Translations under genes and position numbers: made by a program
Part shown: positions 25,363 to 33,762 of the stretch, in pieces
How positions within the stretch are numbered: position 1 is the stretch's first letter
How the letters are laid out: each line of letters begins with the position of its first letter
Assembly (NCBI GenBank): GCA_021814065.1
Contig: JAKAIZ010000004.1
Span: 1-37,101 of the forward strand
DNA: 37,101 nucleotides
Direction: 5' to 3'
Source: Nitrospirota bacterium
GTDB lineage: Bacteria > Nitrospirota > Thermodesulfovibrionia > Thermodesulfovibrionales > UBA6898
The notes under the pieces: generated by a model
Databases searched by the model: none
Told to the model about the DNA's origin: nothing
The model's input: only the letters and a program-made list of their open reading frames with translations

Positions 25363-26093
25363 GCCTCCTCCTTTTTTCTCTCTCCGAAGATCGCCGTTCC
25401 CACCCGCACCATGGTCGCGCCCTCTTCAACCGCTATTTCGAAGTCATTCGACATTCCCATTGACAGTTCCTTCAACGGGAAGCCCTCTGCTTCAGCCTTG
25501 TCTCTGATTTCCCTTAATTTTCTAAAGAAGGGTCTGGCTTGCTGCGGGTTCGCAAAGTAAGGCGGTATCGTCATGAGCCCTTCGACCTTCAGGTGCCTCA
25601 TGCCTCTTAACCTCTCGAGCAGCCATATTACTTTTCCCTGTGATATACCATACTTACGTTCTTCATCTGAAAGTTTTACCTGAATAAGTATTCTTTGCGT
25701 TTTGTTTATCTTCTCCGCCGAACTGTTCACCATTTCCGCAAGCTCCTCGGAATCAACGGAATGTATCAGGTCGAAAAGCTCGACCGCCACTTTTGCCTTG
25801 TTCTTCTGCAGATGACCGATAAGGTGCCAGCGCGGCCTGTATCCCTTCAAAGTCCCTCCGGGGGGTACGCCAAGCAGATTTCTTATATGCGCGATCTTCT
25901 CGCGAAACTCCTGCACCCTGTTCTCGCCGAAGTCCCTTAGTCCCATTTCGAGCGCCCTCACAACCACATCCGCAGCCACATTCTTCGTCACCGCGATGAG
26001 TCTTACATCATGAGGCTCCCTCCCGGCCCTCATGGCTGCATGGGAAATCGCCCTGTAGATCTTCTTTATATTTTCCGAGAGGCCGCGTTCCAT
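25359..26093 (-). CDS. yggS: YggS/YlmE-family PLP-binding homeostasis protein
   Basis: A 244-residue single-domain PLP-binding protein of the alanine-racemase N-terminal fold. AVTKNV carries the PLP lysine, LIGHLQKNKAK and SVDSEELAE are family motifs, and LSMGMSNDFEIAVEEGATMVRVGTAIFG is the C-terminal phosphate-binding region. The family keeps pyridoxal phosphate balanced and has no classical enzymatic activity. The ORF track opens at 26174; ATG 26093 gives the normal start (MERGLSENI). First gene of the yggS-proC-yggT-divIVA-hisS operon. Confidence 0.95.
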   Translation of the reverse strand: MERGLSENIKKIYRAISHAAMRAGREPHDVRLIAVTKNVAADVVVRALEMGLRDFGENRVQEFREKIAHIRNLLGVPPGGTLKGYRPRWHLIGHLQKNKAKVAVELFDLIHSVDSEELAEMVNSSAEKINKTQRILIQVKLSDEERKYGISQGKVIWLLERLRGMRHLKVEGLMTIPPYFANPQQARPFFRKLREIRDKAEAEGFPLKELSMGMSNDFEIAVEEGATMVRVGTAIFGERKKEEA

Positions 26094-26208
26094 GGTTAAT
26101 CCAGAAAGTATTATACTATTATCTCTCGCAATAAAATTCAATAAATTGGGGCAGATCAGCAGCGTCGGAAACAATGGGAGAATTTATATCAGCACCTAAG
26201 AAAGGACC

Positions 26209-26832
26209 TTACATCGCCGCTCCCAAGACAAACCAGGAGCCAAAGCAGATAAGGAAAAGACCACAGGCAACCAGCATGATCCTGTACACTTTATCGCTCA
26301 TAACTGCCCTGCCCTTTGCCACTGCAAGCGAGAGTAGACTGTACCAGCCGAGATCCGCAGCGATGTGACCGGCAAAAAAGGCGATCACGCCCGGGGGACC
26401 GTATTTCAATGCGCTCACGAGATATCCCAGTCCGATAGTCAGCCACCAGATGACCCAGTAGGGGTTCGAAAGACTTCCCACAATACCTGCAACGACGGGG
26501 TTCATCCCGGCCCGCCTTCCCTCTGCCTTCATCTCAAGCCTGGCGCTCCGACCGTCCTTGAGCAGCATCGAGCCCATCAATATCAGAATTATGCCGCCTA
26601 TGAGGCCTATCACCAGTTTCGTCCCTTCCGCGGAGACAGCAGGCATCAGGCCGAAGACGATAAGGAGGACGACGATCGCCTCGAGGAGGCCGTGTCCGAA
26701 TATAATCAGAGGTCCTGCAGAGAAGCCCCGTTTCACCGATTCTCCCACAGTGATCGTGAAGAGAGGTCCCGGCACCAGCGCTCCAGACAGGGCGACCACG
26801 AATGAGGTGACTGCGATCAACAGGATGCTCAT
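26209..26832 (-). CDS. LysE/RhtB-family exporter
   Basis: A 207-residue inner-membrane protein with about six hydrophobic helices. The N-terminal SGALVPGPLFTITVGESVKRG is the conserved LysE-family start, and SLSNPYWVIWWLTIGLG is the mid-protein signature. Family members export amino acids or related small molecules; the substrate cannot be assigned. It overlaps the radical SAM gene upstream by four bases (ATGA), hinting that it may export a product of, or be co-regulated with, that enzyme. A 115-bp gap without features separates it from yggS. Confidence 0.87.
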   Translation of the reverse strand: MSILLIAVTSFVVALSGALVPGPLFTITVGESVKRGFSAGPLIIFGHGLLEAIVVLLIVFGLMPAVSAEGTKLVIGLIGGIILILMGSMLLKDGRSARLEMKAEGRRAGMNPVVAGIVGSLSNPYWVIWWLTIGLGYLVSALKYGPPGVIAFFAGHIAADLGWYSLLSLAVAKGRAVMSDKVYRIMLVACGLFLICFGSWFVLGAAM

Positions 26833-28463
26833 AGACCGACCGCCCCACAGTATTCATTCCAGAGCCTCTCCTTCGGAACGCCGGCATCGATAAAATCCCA
26901 CGGAAGGATCTCCTCCCCGGACTTTTGCCTGAACAGAAAGAAATCACTATTGATCCCGGGATGGCCTTCTCTCAGGGAAAATTCCTGTCCTGAGGCCAGA
27001 TACTCCGCCAATCCGGAAAGACGCCTGTCGCCGAGTGAAAACAACCCCTGCAGGTATGCGTACTTCGGGACGTCGTGGAATACCCTCACACCCCTGAGGC
27101 CCGAAAGTCCCTTCTTAAGATATTTCAGTCTCTCCTTTACGTCTTTCAGCGCAGCCATCGGATGCCACTGAAAGGGCGTAAACGGCTTCGGCACGAAAGT
27201 GCTGACGCTCAGGGTGATAAACCCCCGGACCGTATTCTCTCGTATCTTCCGTACAAGCGCGATAATTCCCTCGATGTCTTCTGTCCGTTCCGTCGGAAGC
27301 CCGATCATGAAATAAAGCCGAAGGGTCTCTATACCGCCTTCAAGAATAAGCCCCGCGGTCTCGAATATGTCCTGATCGGAGATCTTCTTGTTGATGACGT
27401 CCCTGAGCCGCTGGGTGCCCGCCTCAGGAGCGATTGATATACTCTTATGTCCCTTCATCAGGGCAACGATCCTGCCGCTTCTGGGACTTGCCCGCAAAGA
27501 AGTGATCGAAAAATCCACTCCCTCTATCGACAGTACCTCCTCCGCCATTGGATAATCCGTGAGCGAGGGGCCGACAAGACCGACCTTCCTGGTCTGCGCT
27601 AATGCCTCCCGGATTTCATCCCTGAGCACTACAGGGTCTTTGCGCCTCGCCGGCTTGTAGATGCGGCCGGCCACGCAGAACCGGCATGACCAGACGCACC
27701 CGCGCATCGTCTCCAGAAGATACATGTCGGAAAACTCGGCCTCCGGAGTCGTGATACGCTGCTTCATGGGAGATGTGGAAATATCAGCTACCGTCCTTTT
27801 GCGGATGACCGCGCTCGCGGGAGGAAATGCCTTCCTCGATATAATGCCCCCGCCCTCACCGGAATAGGAAACCTCGTACAAACGGGGGACGTAAATACCT
27901 TCAATTTTCGCCGACTCCCGGAACAGCGCATCCTTTGAGCGGGACGTTCTGAAGACCGCCAGAAATTCAGGAAGCGCCTCCTCAGCCTCCCCGATCACAC
28001 AGATATCGAAAAAATCCGCCAAAGGTTCGGGGTTGTAGAATGCACATACACCGCCCATGATCACCACGGGATGCCCGCTTTGCCTCATCGGCGACCTAGC
28101 GGGAATATTCGCCAGTTTCAACATTTTTATCACATTCGGGTAATCATTTTCGAATGAGACCGAAAAGGCGACGATATCGAATCTGCCAAGCGGCCGCTTG
28201 GATTCCAGAGCAAATATTTCGTCGCCCGTCCTCTCGTATTCCGCCATTTCTTCAGGCCCTGGAAGAAAAGCCCTTTCGCATACCACGTCATCCATATCGT
28301 TCAGCAGCCCGTAGATGCCCTGATACCCCAGGTTCGACATGCCCACCGAATAGGTGTTCGGGAAAACCAGGACAACGTTGATCTTACCGCCCGGATCTTT
28401 AAAGACGGTCCCCTTCTCTTTGGAGAGCAGATATTCGGCCTTGCCTAGAAGTTTTTTGTTCAT
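26829..28463 (-). CDS. B12-binding-type radical SAM protein (TIGR03960-like)
   Basis: A 544-residue protein. The N-terminal part (FPNTYSVGMSNLGYQGIYGLLN, then ESKRPLGRFDIVAFSVSFENDY and GGVCAFYNPEPLADFFD) is the cobalamin-binding-like domain of this uncharacterised family. The radical SAM core follows with CVWSCRFC and the APEAGTQRLR segment. The ORF opens at 28502, but ATG 28463 with AAGG upstream is the better start. In many genomes a related protein is followed by a small Cys-rich or DUF2344 domain; none is attached here. It may methylate or otherwise modify RNA or protein; the reaction is unknown. Divergent from smpB, coupled to the LysE gene. Confidence 0.85.
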   Translation of the reverse strand: MNKKLLGKAEYLLSKEKGTVFKDPGGKINVVLVFPNTYSVGMSNLGYQGIYGLLNDMDDVVCERAFLPGPEEMAEYERTGDEIFALESKRPLGRFDIVAFSVSFENDYPNVIKMLKLANIPARSPMRQSGHPVVIMGGVCAFYNPEPLADFFDICVIGEAEEALPEFLAVFRTSRSKDALFRESAKIEGIYVPRLYEVSYSGEGGGIISRKAFPPASAVIRKRTVADISTSPMKQRITTPEAEFSDMYLLETMRGCVWSCRFCVAGRIYKPARRKDPVVLRDEIREALAQTRKVGLVGPSLTDYPMAEEVLSIEGVDFSITSLRASPRSGRIVALMKGHKSISIAPEAGTQRLRDVINKKISDQDIFETAGLILEGGIETLRLYFMIGLPTERTEDIEGIIALVRKIRENTVRGFITLSVSTFVPKPFTPFQWHPMAALKDVKERLKYLKKGLSGLRGVRVFHDVPKYAYLQGLFSLGDRRLSGLAEYLASGQEFSLREGHPGINSDFFLFRQKSGEEILPWDFIDAGVPKERLWNEYCGAVGL

Positions 28464-28543
28464 GCAGAAAACCTTATCGATATTATACCTGCTCGAGAAC
28501 AAGAATGATTTTCAATTGTGGCTAAGGCGTGTTAATATTTCGA

Positions 28544-28987
28544 ATGAAGATCGTCGCACAGAACAGAAAGGCCTTCCATGACTATTCGATAGAAGAGACT
28601 GTCGAGGCAGGTATCGTCCTGACCGGCACCGAAGTCAAGTCCCTGCGGGAGGGGAAGGCAAACCTCAAGGACAGTTACGTCCTCGTCAAAGATTCTGAAG
28701 TCTTCCTCCTCAACTGCCACATAAGCCCCTATACCCACGGGAACATCATGAACCATGACCCCGTAAGGACCCGCAAGCTGCTTCTGCACAAGAAGGAGAT
28801 CGCTCGCCTCCTGGGCAAGACGATCCAGAAGGGATATTCGCTTATCCCACTTAAAATTTACTTCAAGGACTCCCGCGCAAAGGTCGAGGTTGGCCTTGCG
28901 AGAGGGAAGAAGATGTACGAAAAGCGCGAGTCTATCAAAAAACGCGAGGCAGACCGCGAAATAGAGAGGGCCATGAAAAGCCGCTGA
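28544..28987 (+). CDS. smpB: SsrA-binding protein SmpB
   Basis: A 147-residue OB-fold protein that carries tmRNA to stalled ribosomes in trans-translation. [35 protein letters not shown] and the basic tail [16 protein letters not shown] are typical. The ORF opens at GTG 28529; ATG 28544 is the usual [10 protein letters not shown] start. The ssrA gene begins 22 bp after the stop, so both partners of ribosome rescue are side by side. Confidence 0.97.
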   Translation: MKIVAQNRKAFHDYSIEETVEAGIVLTGTEVKSLREGKANLKDSYVLVKDSEVFLLNCHISPYTHGNIMNHDPVRTRKLLLHKKEIARLLGKTIQKGYSLIPLKIYFKDSRAKVEVGLARGKKMYEKRESIKKREADREIERAMKSR

Positions 28988-29009
28988 ATGTGTTAAAATA
29001 TATATGAAA

Positions 29010-29354
<345 letters not shown>

Positions 29355-29378
29355 GAATAATATCTAATCTAGTCCTAT

Positions 29379-29519
29379 GTAAAACGTGAATGCGACGAAT
29401 GTGGTCAGACTTTTTTAACTGAAAGCGCAGCAGCGTGTCCGGTGTGTGGGTGTACCTGTTATCATCTTAGGGTGAGATCGTTGAACCGGTGGCCTCTGGT
29501 CAAGGCGAAACGCGCATAG
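29379..29519 (+). pseudogene. Zinc-ribbon mini-protein, start codon missing
   Basis: An open frame of 46 codons reads VKRECDECGQTF, then SAAACPVCGCTCYHL and a basic tail ending VKAKRA. The spacing of the CxxC pairs is a classic zinc ribbon. In-frame upstream is a TAG at 29370-29372, and no ATG, GTG or TTG lies between this stop and the first cysteines, so the N-terminus seems lost at the junction with ssrA. It may be a decayed cargo gene of the island, or use a non-standard start. Too short for the ORF track. Its 3' end overlaps the next small ORF. Confidence 0.5.
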
Positions 29520-29662
29520 ATGACCTTCTCCCGGTGGTCCGGTCGATACTGCGCGAGTTAAGCCGTAAAACTTATGAGCGCACATTCCAGGGCCAGGAGT
29601 GGGCCCGACTCATTGATGAGGCGCTTGAAGAGATCCGGGGCCGCTTATCACCGGCAAGATAG
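29489..29662 (+). CDS. Hypothetical 57-residue island protein
   Basis: A short ORF starting at GTG 29489 (GGGTGAG upstream) and ending at TAG 29662: VASGQGETRIDDLLPVVRSI, a helical middle rich in R and E, and a tail ending GRLSPAR. It overlaps the end of the zinc-ribbon frame by 31 bases in another frame, as coupled small genes of mobile elements often do. The predicted helices suggest a small regulatory or DNA-contacting protein, but I recognise no family. It is not in the ORF track because of its size. Confidence 0.45.
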   Translation: MASGQGETRIDDLLPVVRSILRELSRKTYERTFQGQEWARLIDEALEEIRGRLSPAR

Positions 29663-29675
29663 AGAATTTCCCTAT

Positions 29676-29706
29676 TTGACAAGAAGGGCACAGTGGGTTT
29701 AGACTT
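29676..29706 (+). promoter_or_regulatory. Possible promoter upstream of the 158-residue island gene
   Basis: TTGACA (29676-29681) is a consensus -35 box; TTAGAC after 17 bp is a poor -10. It would start transcription about 60 bp ahead of the gene at 29770. Confidence 0.3.
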
Positions 29707-29769
29707 GAAGAGACAACTTGGAAGGGTTGTCACAAACAATGCCGGAAGGCAGAAAGATGGAGGAATCCA

Positions 29770-30246
29770 ATGGTTGACACCAAGAAGTTAGAAGAAGTAG
29801 CAACCCTCCTTAACAAACAGTCAGACTCCCTCAACAAAACGCTTCAGAAGATTCAAGACAAGCTCAATAGCCTCAACGTGGGTCTTGAGGCGTGGGCTAG
29901 CGGTTGGCTCTCAAATGAATCCTTAGCGATGGAAGAGGACAGCAGGGGGAACATTATAACTCCATTCCCGGGCGCTACCTCAAGGGCGCGTGTGGTTTTT
30001 TGCGGTTATGCCCGAACCGGACGGGGATGGGGATTAGCGATCCGGCCGGCAGTGGTTTACTACGATGCTGAACTGTGCTATCTGGGCGAACACAATGGAG
30101 ATCCGCAGCCACTGATAGAAACTCCAAGGGATATTCGCATTGCGGCACTAGAGCACATCCCCGAGGTGATCGGTCAACTACAGGAGAAGGCCGAGCAAGC
30201 TATCGAAGCCATAGAGAAAGCTAAAGTTATAGCAGACGAACTATAA
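29770..30246 (+). CDS. Hypothetical island protein with coiled-coil ends
   Basis: A 158-residue protein of unknown function. The first 40 residues form a heptad-rich coiled coil (LEEVATLLNKQSDSLNKTL...), the centre (about 60-120, with PFPGATSRARVVFCGYARTG and GWGLAIRPAVVYYD) looks like a compact beta domain, and the last 30 residues (GQLQEKAEQAIEAIEKAK) are helical again. GGAGG stands seven bases before ATG 29770. Two intrinsic terminators follow. It is the only full-length gene between the two copies of the ssrA 3' end, and thus probably cargo of the integrated element. Nothing in it resembles an integrase or toxin. Confidence 0.75.
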   Translation: MVDTKKLEEVATLLNKQSDSLNKTLQKIQDKLNSLNVGLEAWASGWLSNESLAMEEDSRGNIITPFPGATSRARVVFCGYARTGRGWGLAIRPAVVYYDAELCYLGEHNGDPQPLIETPRDIRIAALEHIPEVIGQLQEKAEQAIEAIEKAKVIADEL

Positions 30247-30275
30247 ACAACCCAAACCCCTTCCAGTTGTCTCTT

Positions 30276-30300
30276 AGCCCCCCTGACCGGGGGCTTTTTA
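30276..30300 (+). terminator. Rho-independent terminator after the island gene
   Basis: AGCCCCC (30276-30282), a six-base loop and GGGGGCT (30289-30295) followed by a run of T. Confidence 0.88.
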
Positions 30301-30369
30301 TTTGCTCATACGTCGCATGAGACAGAGGTTCTTTCCAAGGCGGTATAGATAGACCGGCCCCTTTCAATG

Positions 30370-30400
30370 GCCCTGGGGCGTTACTCCGGGGCTTTTTTTT
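30370..30400 (+). terminator. Second rho-independent terminator
   Basis: GCCCTGGG pairs with CTCCGGGGC (with G-T pairs) around a GCGTTA loop and is followed by eight T. It lies about 75 bp beyond the first terminator. Tandem strong terminators insulate the island gene from the region beyond. Confidence 0.8.
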
Positions 30401-30502
30401 GGGGCGAAATGGGTAGCTATAACTATTATTGTGTGTTTTTCTATGTCTATGCGACGTTCACTCAAGTCTTTTTTCCTTTATTTACACTAGGTTTAACTTC
30501 AC

Positions 30503-30525
30503 TTCGCTTCCCGGCGCCGCCACCA
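30503..30525. other. Putative attR: decayed copy of the ssrA 3' end
   Basis: TTCG, one base, then TTCCCGGCGCCGCCACCA: 21 of 23 bases match the 3' end of ssrA at 29332-29354. One difference (T to G) would break an acceptor-stem pair, as expected of a displaced non-functional copy. It is followed by AATCTTTTG. The stretch 30526-30894 beyond it has no confident gene, only the hairpin at 30839-30869. Confidence 0.7.
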
Positions 30526-30838
30526 ATCTTTTGTTCAAGGGGTTAATTTTAGGACTGAAACGTTATTTCGCTTTGCTCTCGTTTTGCTTTTAGGTCTACC
30601 GCCTGCCCTCTCCGGTTGACCAATTCTTCAAGTCTCAGGAGCGTGGCATGGCACACAGATCTTTTAAAGAGTTCACGACGACGCGATATTTTCGAGCGGA
30701 CGAAACTCTATGATGATTACGAACAGAATTGAAGACCTTTCAGCATCTCACAGGAGTTTTCATCGAGAAGCTTACCCAAAAGCATTCCGCTACAAGGTTA
30801 TCTATCCCTGTCTTTCCTTATAGTCACCGCAAGACAGC

Positions 30839-30869
30839 GAGTAGGCGGGACAGTCGGTCCCGCCTACTC
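30839..30869. repeat. Perfect 13-bp stem hairpin downstream of degP
   Basis: GAGTAGGCGGGAC, five-base loop, GTCCCGCCTACTC. It stands 26 bp beyond the degP stop. No T-tract follows on the minus strand, so it is more like a REP-type palindrome or an mRNA-stabilising 3' structure than a rho-independent terminator. The sequence resembles the GC-rich hairpin at 11816-11834. Confidence 0.6.
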
Positions 30870-30894
30870 ATAAAAATCATCCGGGAATACTGCG

Positions 30895-32352
30895 CTATGG
30901 TTTTATCGTTACGTAGATATACCCGCCGCTCCGGTAAATCAATAGGAGCACGTCTTCTTTCGCTCCGATCTTCGAGGCAACATCCTCATAATTTTTCAAC
31001 CCCCGTATCTCTTTGCGGTTGATTTCCTCGATCACATCGTTCTTTGCCAGTACGCCACTTGCGGGACTGGTCTCGCTCACCTCTGCGACGATCACGCCTT
31101 TTACGTTGTGCGGAAGGCCGAGGGCATCCCTCTCACCGGGGGTGATCTCCTGCACTGAGACTCCCGAGAGCGCGTTGTGGTGCTCAACGGTCCTGGTCAC
31201 TTTTGCTGCCTCCGGCATTTCTCCGATGATGATCTTGAGCGTGACCTCTTTACCGTTTCTCAGTACTTTGACGTCTGCCTCTTTGCCCGGGGCCGTATTC
31301 GCAGTCATATTCCTTAGGCTCGTGGTATCTTCGACCGTCTGGCCGTCATATGCTATGATGAGGTCCCCGCGTTTCAGCCCGGCCTTTTCCGCAGGGCTGT
31401 CCTTCATCACATCCGTTACCAGCGCACCGTGCTCCCGGGAAATCCCAAGAGACTTCGCAATCTCAGGGGTCAGATCCTGGATCGATATACCGAGCCAGCC
31501 TCGTATGACCTTGCCATATTTGAGAATGCTCTGGGCCACGGCATTTGCCATGTCGGAGGGGATTGCGAAGCCGATGCCCATGTATCCGCCGCTCGTAGAA
31601 AATATAGCCGTATTGATCCCGACAAGCTCGCCGTTGGTGTTGACAAGCGCACCGCCGGAATTGCCCGGATTTATCGCAGCGTCGGTCTGAATAAAGTCTT
31701 CATAGGCAGATATCCCCACATTCGATCTTCCGGTTGCGCTTACAATACCCATCGTGATCGTCTGGTTCAGTCCGAAGGGATTGCCTATCGCGAGGACGAC
31801 GTCGCCGGGCTTCAACAACCTGGACTGGCCGATCTTTATTGCCGGCAGGTCCTTTGCCTCGATCTTTACAACAGCGATGTCAGTCTTGGGATCGGCCCCA
31901 ATGACCTTACCCTTGAACTCACGTTTGTCATAAAGGATGACCTTGATCTCGTCTGCGCCCTTCACCACATGGTTGTTGGTCAGGATGTAACCGTCCTTTG
32001 AGACAATCACCCCTGAGCCAAGTGCAGCTTGTTTGAATTTTCTCGGGTGTGCCTGTCCCTCCCCAAAAAACTTTCTGAACATCGGGTCGTTAAAAAAGTC
32101 GCCGAAGGGACTTCCCTGCATAGTGACAGTCGTTGTGGTGGAAATATTCACAACCGATGGTCTTGCCACCTCTGCCACTTCAGACAACGCCTGGCTCATC
32201 TTGCCGAGGAACTCCCTCGATGCAACTGAAACCCCCGAATCCTGCCCCCGCGCCGTCTGCTGCAGTCCAGGCCCTAACAGACATAAAAACATTACCGTAA
32301 CAGCCGCTGTCCTTATCAGCAAAGTACTCTTTCTTTTACTGCTCGCGTTCAT
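30895..32352 (-). CDS. degP: Periplasmic serine protease of the DegP/HtrA family
   Basis: A 485-residue Do-like protease with an N-terminal signal peptide (basic start, hydrophobic AAVTVMFLCLLGPGL, cut near residue 36). The catalytic triad is in TNNHVV (His about 126), KTDIAVV (Asp about 155) and NPGNSGGAL (Ser about 231). Two PDZ domains follow (starting near RGWLGISIQDL and in the last 90 residues). An acidic/aromatic loop GDFFNDPMFRKFFG is typical of the group. GAGGAGG precedes ATG 32352. It degrades or refolds damaged envelope proteins. Monocistronic; divergent from the GNAT gene. Confidence 0.96.
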   Translation of the reverse strand: MNASSKRKSTLLIRTAAVTVMFLCLLGPGLQQTARGQDSGVSVASREFLGKMSQALSEVAEVARPSVVNISTTTTVTMQGSPFGDFFNDPMFRKFFGEGQAHPRKFKQAALGSGVIVSKDGYILTNNHVVKGADEIKVILYDKREFKGKVIGADPKTDIAVVKIEAKDLPAIKIGQSRLLKPGDVVLAIGNPFGLNQTITMGIVSATGRSNVGISAYEDFIQTDAAINPGNSGGALVNTNGELVGINTAIFSTSGGYMGIGFAIPSDMANAVAQSILKYGKVIRGWLGISIQDLTPEIAKSLGISREHGALVTDVMKDSPAEKAGLKRGDLIIAYDGQTVEDTTSLRNMTANTAPGKEADVKVLRNGKEVTLKIIIGEMPEAAKVTRTVEHHNALSGVSVQEITPGERDALGLPHNVKGVIVAEVSETSPASGVLAKNDVIEEINRKEIRGLKNYEDVASKIGAKEDVLLLIYRSGGYIYVTIKP

Positions 32353-32513
32353 AAAAAACCTCCTCGAATTGTTATGAATGTTTCGCGGACATAAACTTAG
32401 TTATGACGCCGCATCAGGAGTGCACTGCCGGCATGGCCCTGCATCTCCGCCTACTTTTTACCCTATCACATAAAAAGACTACTTTCAACATGCCGAAATG
32501 GGTACAATTCACG

Positions 32514-32542
32514 TTGACATCATGAAAAAAGGTGCTCATAAT
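32514..32542 (+). promoter_or_regulatory. Sigma-70 promoter of the GNAT-rhomboid-rluD operon
   Basis: TTGACA (32514-32519), a 17-bp spacer and CATAAT (32537-32542), only nine bases before the ATG at 32552. The transcript would have a very short leader, matching the lack of a good ribosome-binding site. Confidence 0.7.
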
Positions 32543-32551
32543 TAAACACCC

Positions 32552-33115
32552 ATGCTGATCGCAAAAGTACCGAGATCGATACACAAGGGAGACCTTACGC
32601 TCAGGCCGCTGAGGATATGGGACGGTCCCTTCCTTTCGAGGATGTTGATGAAGGACGATATCCTCAGGTCCTGTGGGCTGAGCAGGCCACTCGAAATACC
32701 GTGGTTTTCTTTTTATCGACGGTTGAAGGCGATGTTTCCCCTCGCCTACCGTATCGAATACGCATCAGAGTCAATAGGGTTTATCGGCCTTTGCAACCTC
32801 CGGCCTGACCATTCGGCCGAAGTGTCACTTATGATATTCAAGTCCTCCTGCCGACGCATGGGATTAGGAACGATCGCCTTCCGTCTGCTCTCAGAGGCAC
32901 TTGGAGGGAATCATCTTGTAAGAAGATGGGTTGTTTCGGTCAGGAGGGACAACGCTCCGGCATACGCGTTCTGGAGGAAACTCGGGTTTGAGGAGGTTTG
33001 GCAGGACGGAGAGACTGTAAGAATGGCCCTGTCCGCCGGCAAACAGAGGACGGACCGGAATTCTCCGGGGCATCAGACAGTTGCAGAAAGATTTTTTATT
33101 CAGGGTAACGCATGA
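32552..33115 (+). CDS. GNAT-family N-acetyltransferase
   Basis: A 187-residue acetyltransferase. LTLRPLRIWDGPFL is the usual first strand of the fold, IGFIGLCNLRP and AEVSLMIF the central strands, and RRMGLGTIAFRLL the acetyl-CoA pyrophosphate loop (R-x-x-G-x-G form). NAPAYAFWRKLGFEEV is the C-terminal signature. The tail after residue 160 is basic and probably unstructured. The acceptor (protein N-terminus, antibiotic or metabolite) is unknown. The stop overlaps the rhomboid start by four bases (ATGA). Confidence 0.88.
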   Translation: MLIAKVPRSIHKGDLTLRPLRIWDGPFLSRMLMKDDILRSCGLSRPLEIPWFSFYRRLKAMFPLAYRIEYASESIGFIGLCNLRPDHSAEVSLMIFKSSCRRMGLGTIAFRLLSEALGGNHLVRRWVVSVRRDNAPAYAFWRKLGFEEVWQDGETVRMALSAGKQRTDRNSPGHQTVAERFFIQGNA

Positions 33116-33762
33116 TTCCCTTGAGCGATATTGACAGGCGTCCCTTCCGGTTCCCGGTCGTGACGGCACTTATCATCGGAGCGAATGTCATCATGTTCTT
33201 TCTCGAACTGACTAACGGCCAGTCTTTCATCCTTCGGTGGTCCCTGATCCCCGCGAAGATATCAGCCGGTCATGACCTCATCACTATTCTCACCGCGATG
33301 TTCATGCATGGCGGCTGGCTGCATATCATCGGCAATATGGTCTATTTCTGGGCATTCGGCCCGGAGATAGAAGACACCATGGGCCGCATTCGTTATCCTA
33401 TCTTTTATCTGGCAGGCGGGCTTGTCGCAACCATGGCGCAGGTCATGATTAATCCCTTATCCAACGTACCGAATCTCGGCGCAAGCGGCGCAATCGCGGC
33501 GGTGATGGGCGCGTTTCTCGTCACCTTCCCCAAAGACAGGATAAGGACCGTCGTTTTCATCGGGTTTTTTTTCACCATTACGTTCATACCCGCACTGATC
33601 CTTGTCGTCTTCTGGTTCGTACTGCAACTCCTGAGCGAGATCGGAAGTATCATGGAGCGGAACTCGGACGGTGTTGCCCATATGGCTCACATCGGAGGCA
33701 TACTCTTTGGCATACTCACTGCACGTTTCTTCGAGATAAAGAAAAGGCTCCAGCGAAATTGA
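33112..33762 (+). CDS. Rhomboid-family intramembrane serine protease
   Basis: A 216-residue membrane protein with six or so hydrophobic helices. The HGGWLHIIGNMVYFWAFG loop, the catalytic serine in GASGA (about residue 126) and the catalytic histidine in AHMAHIGG (about 193) are intact, so it should be active. Rhomboids cut transmembrane segments of client proteins. It sits between the GNAT and rluD genes, overlapping each by four bases, so the three are translated as one unit. Confidence 0.93.
   Translation: MIPLSDIDRRPFRFPVVTALIIGANVIMFFLELTNGQSFILRWSLIPAKISAGHDLITILTAMFMHGGWLHIIGNMVYFWAFGPEIEDTMGRIRYPIFYLAGGLVATMAQVMINPLSNVPNLGASGAIAAVMGAFLVTFPKDRIRTVVFIGFFFTITFIPALILVVFWFVLQLLSEIGSIMERNSDGVAHMAHIGGILFGILTARFFEIKKRLQRN

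Noticed and set aside
30526-30894. Short open frames on both strands between attR and degP
   Set aside because: None has a convincing start, ribosome-binding site or family motif; the plus-strand frame is broken by two stops and the minus-strand one lacks a start.
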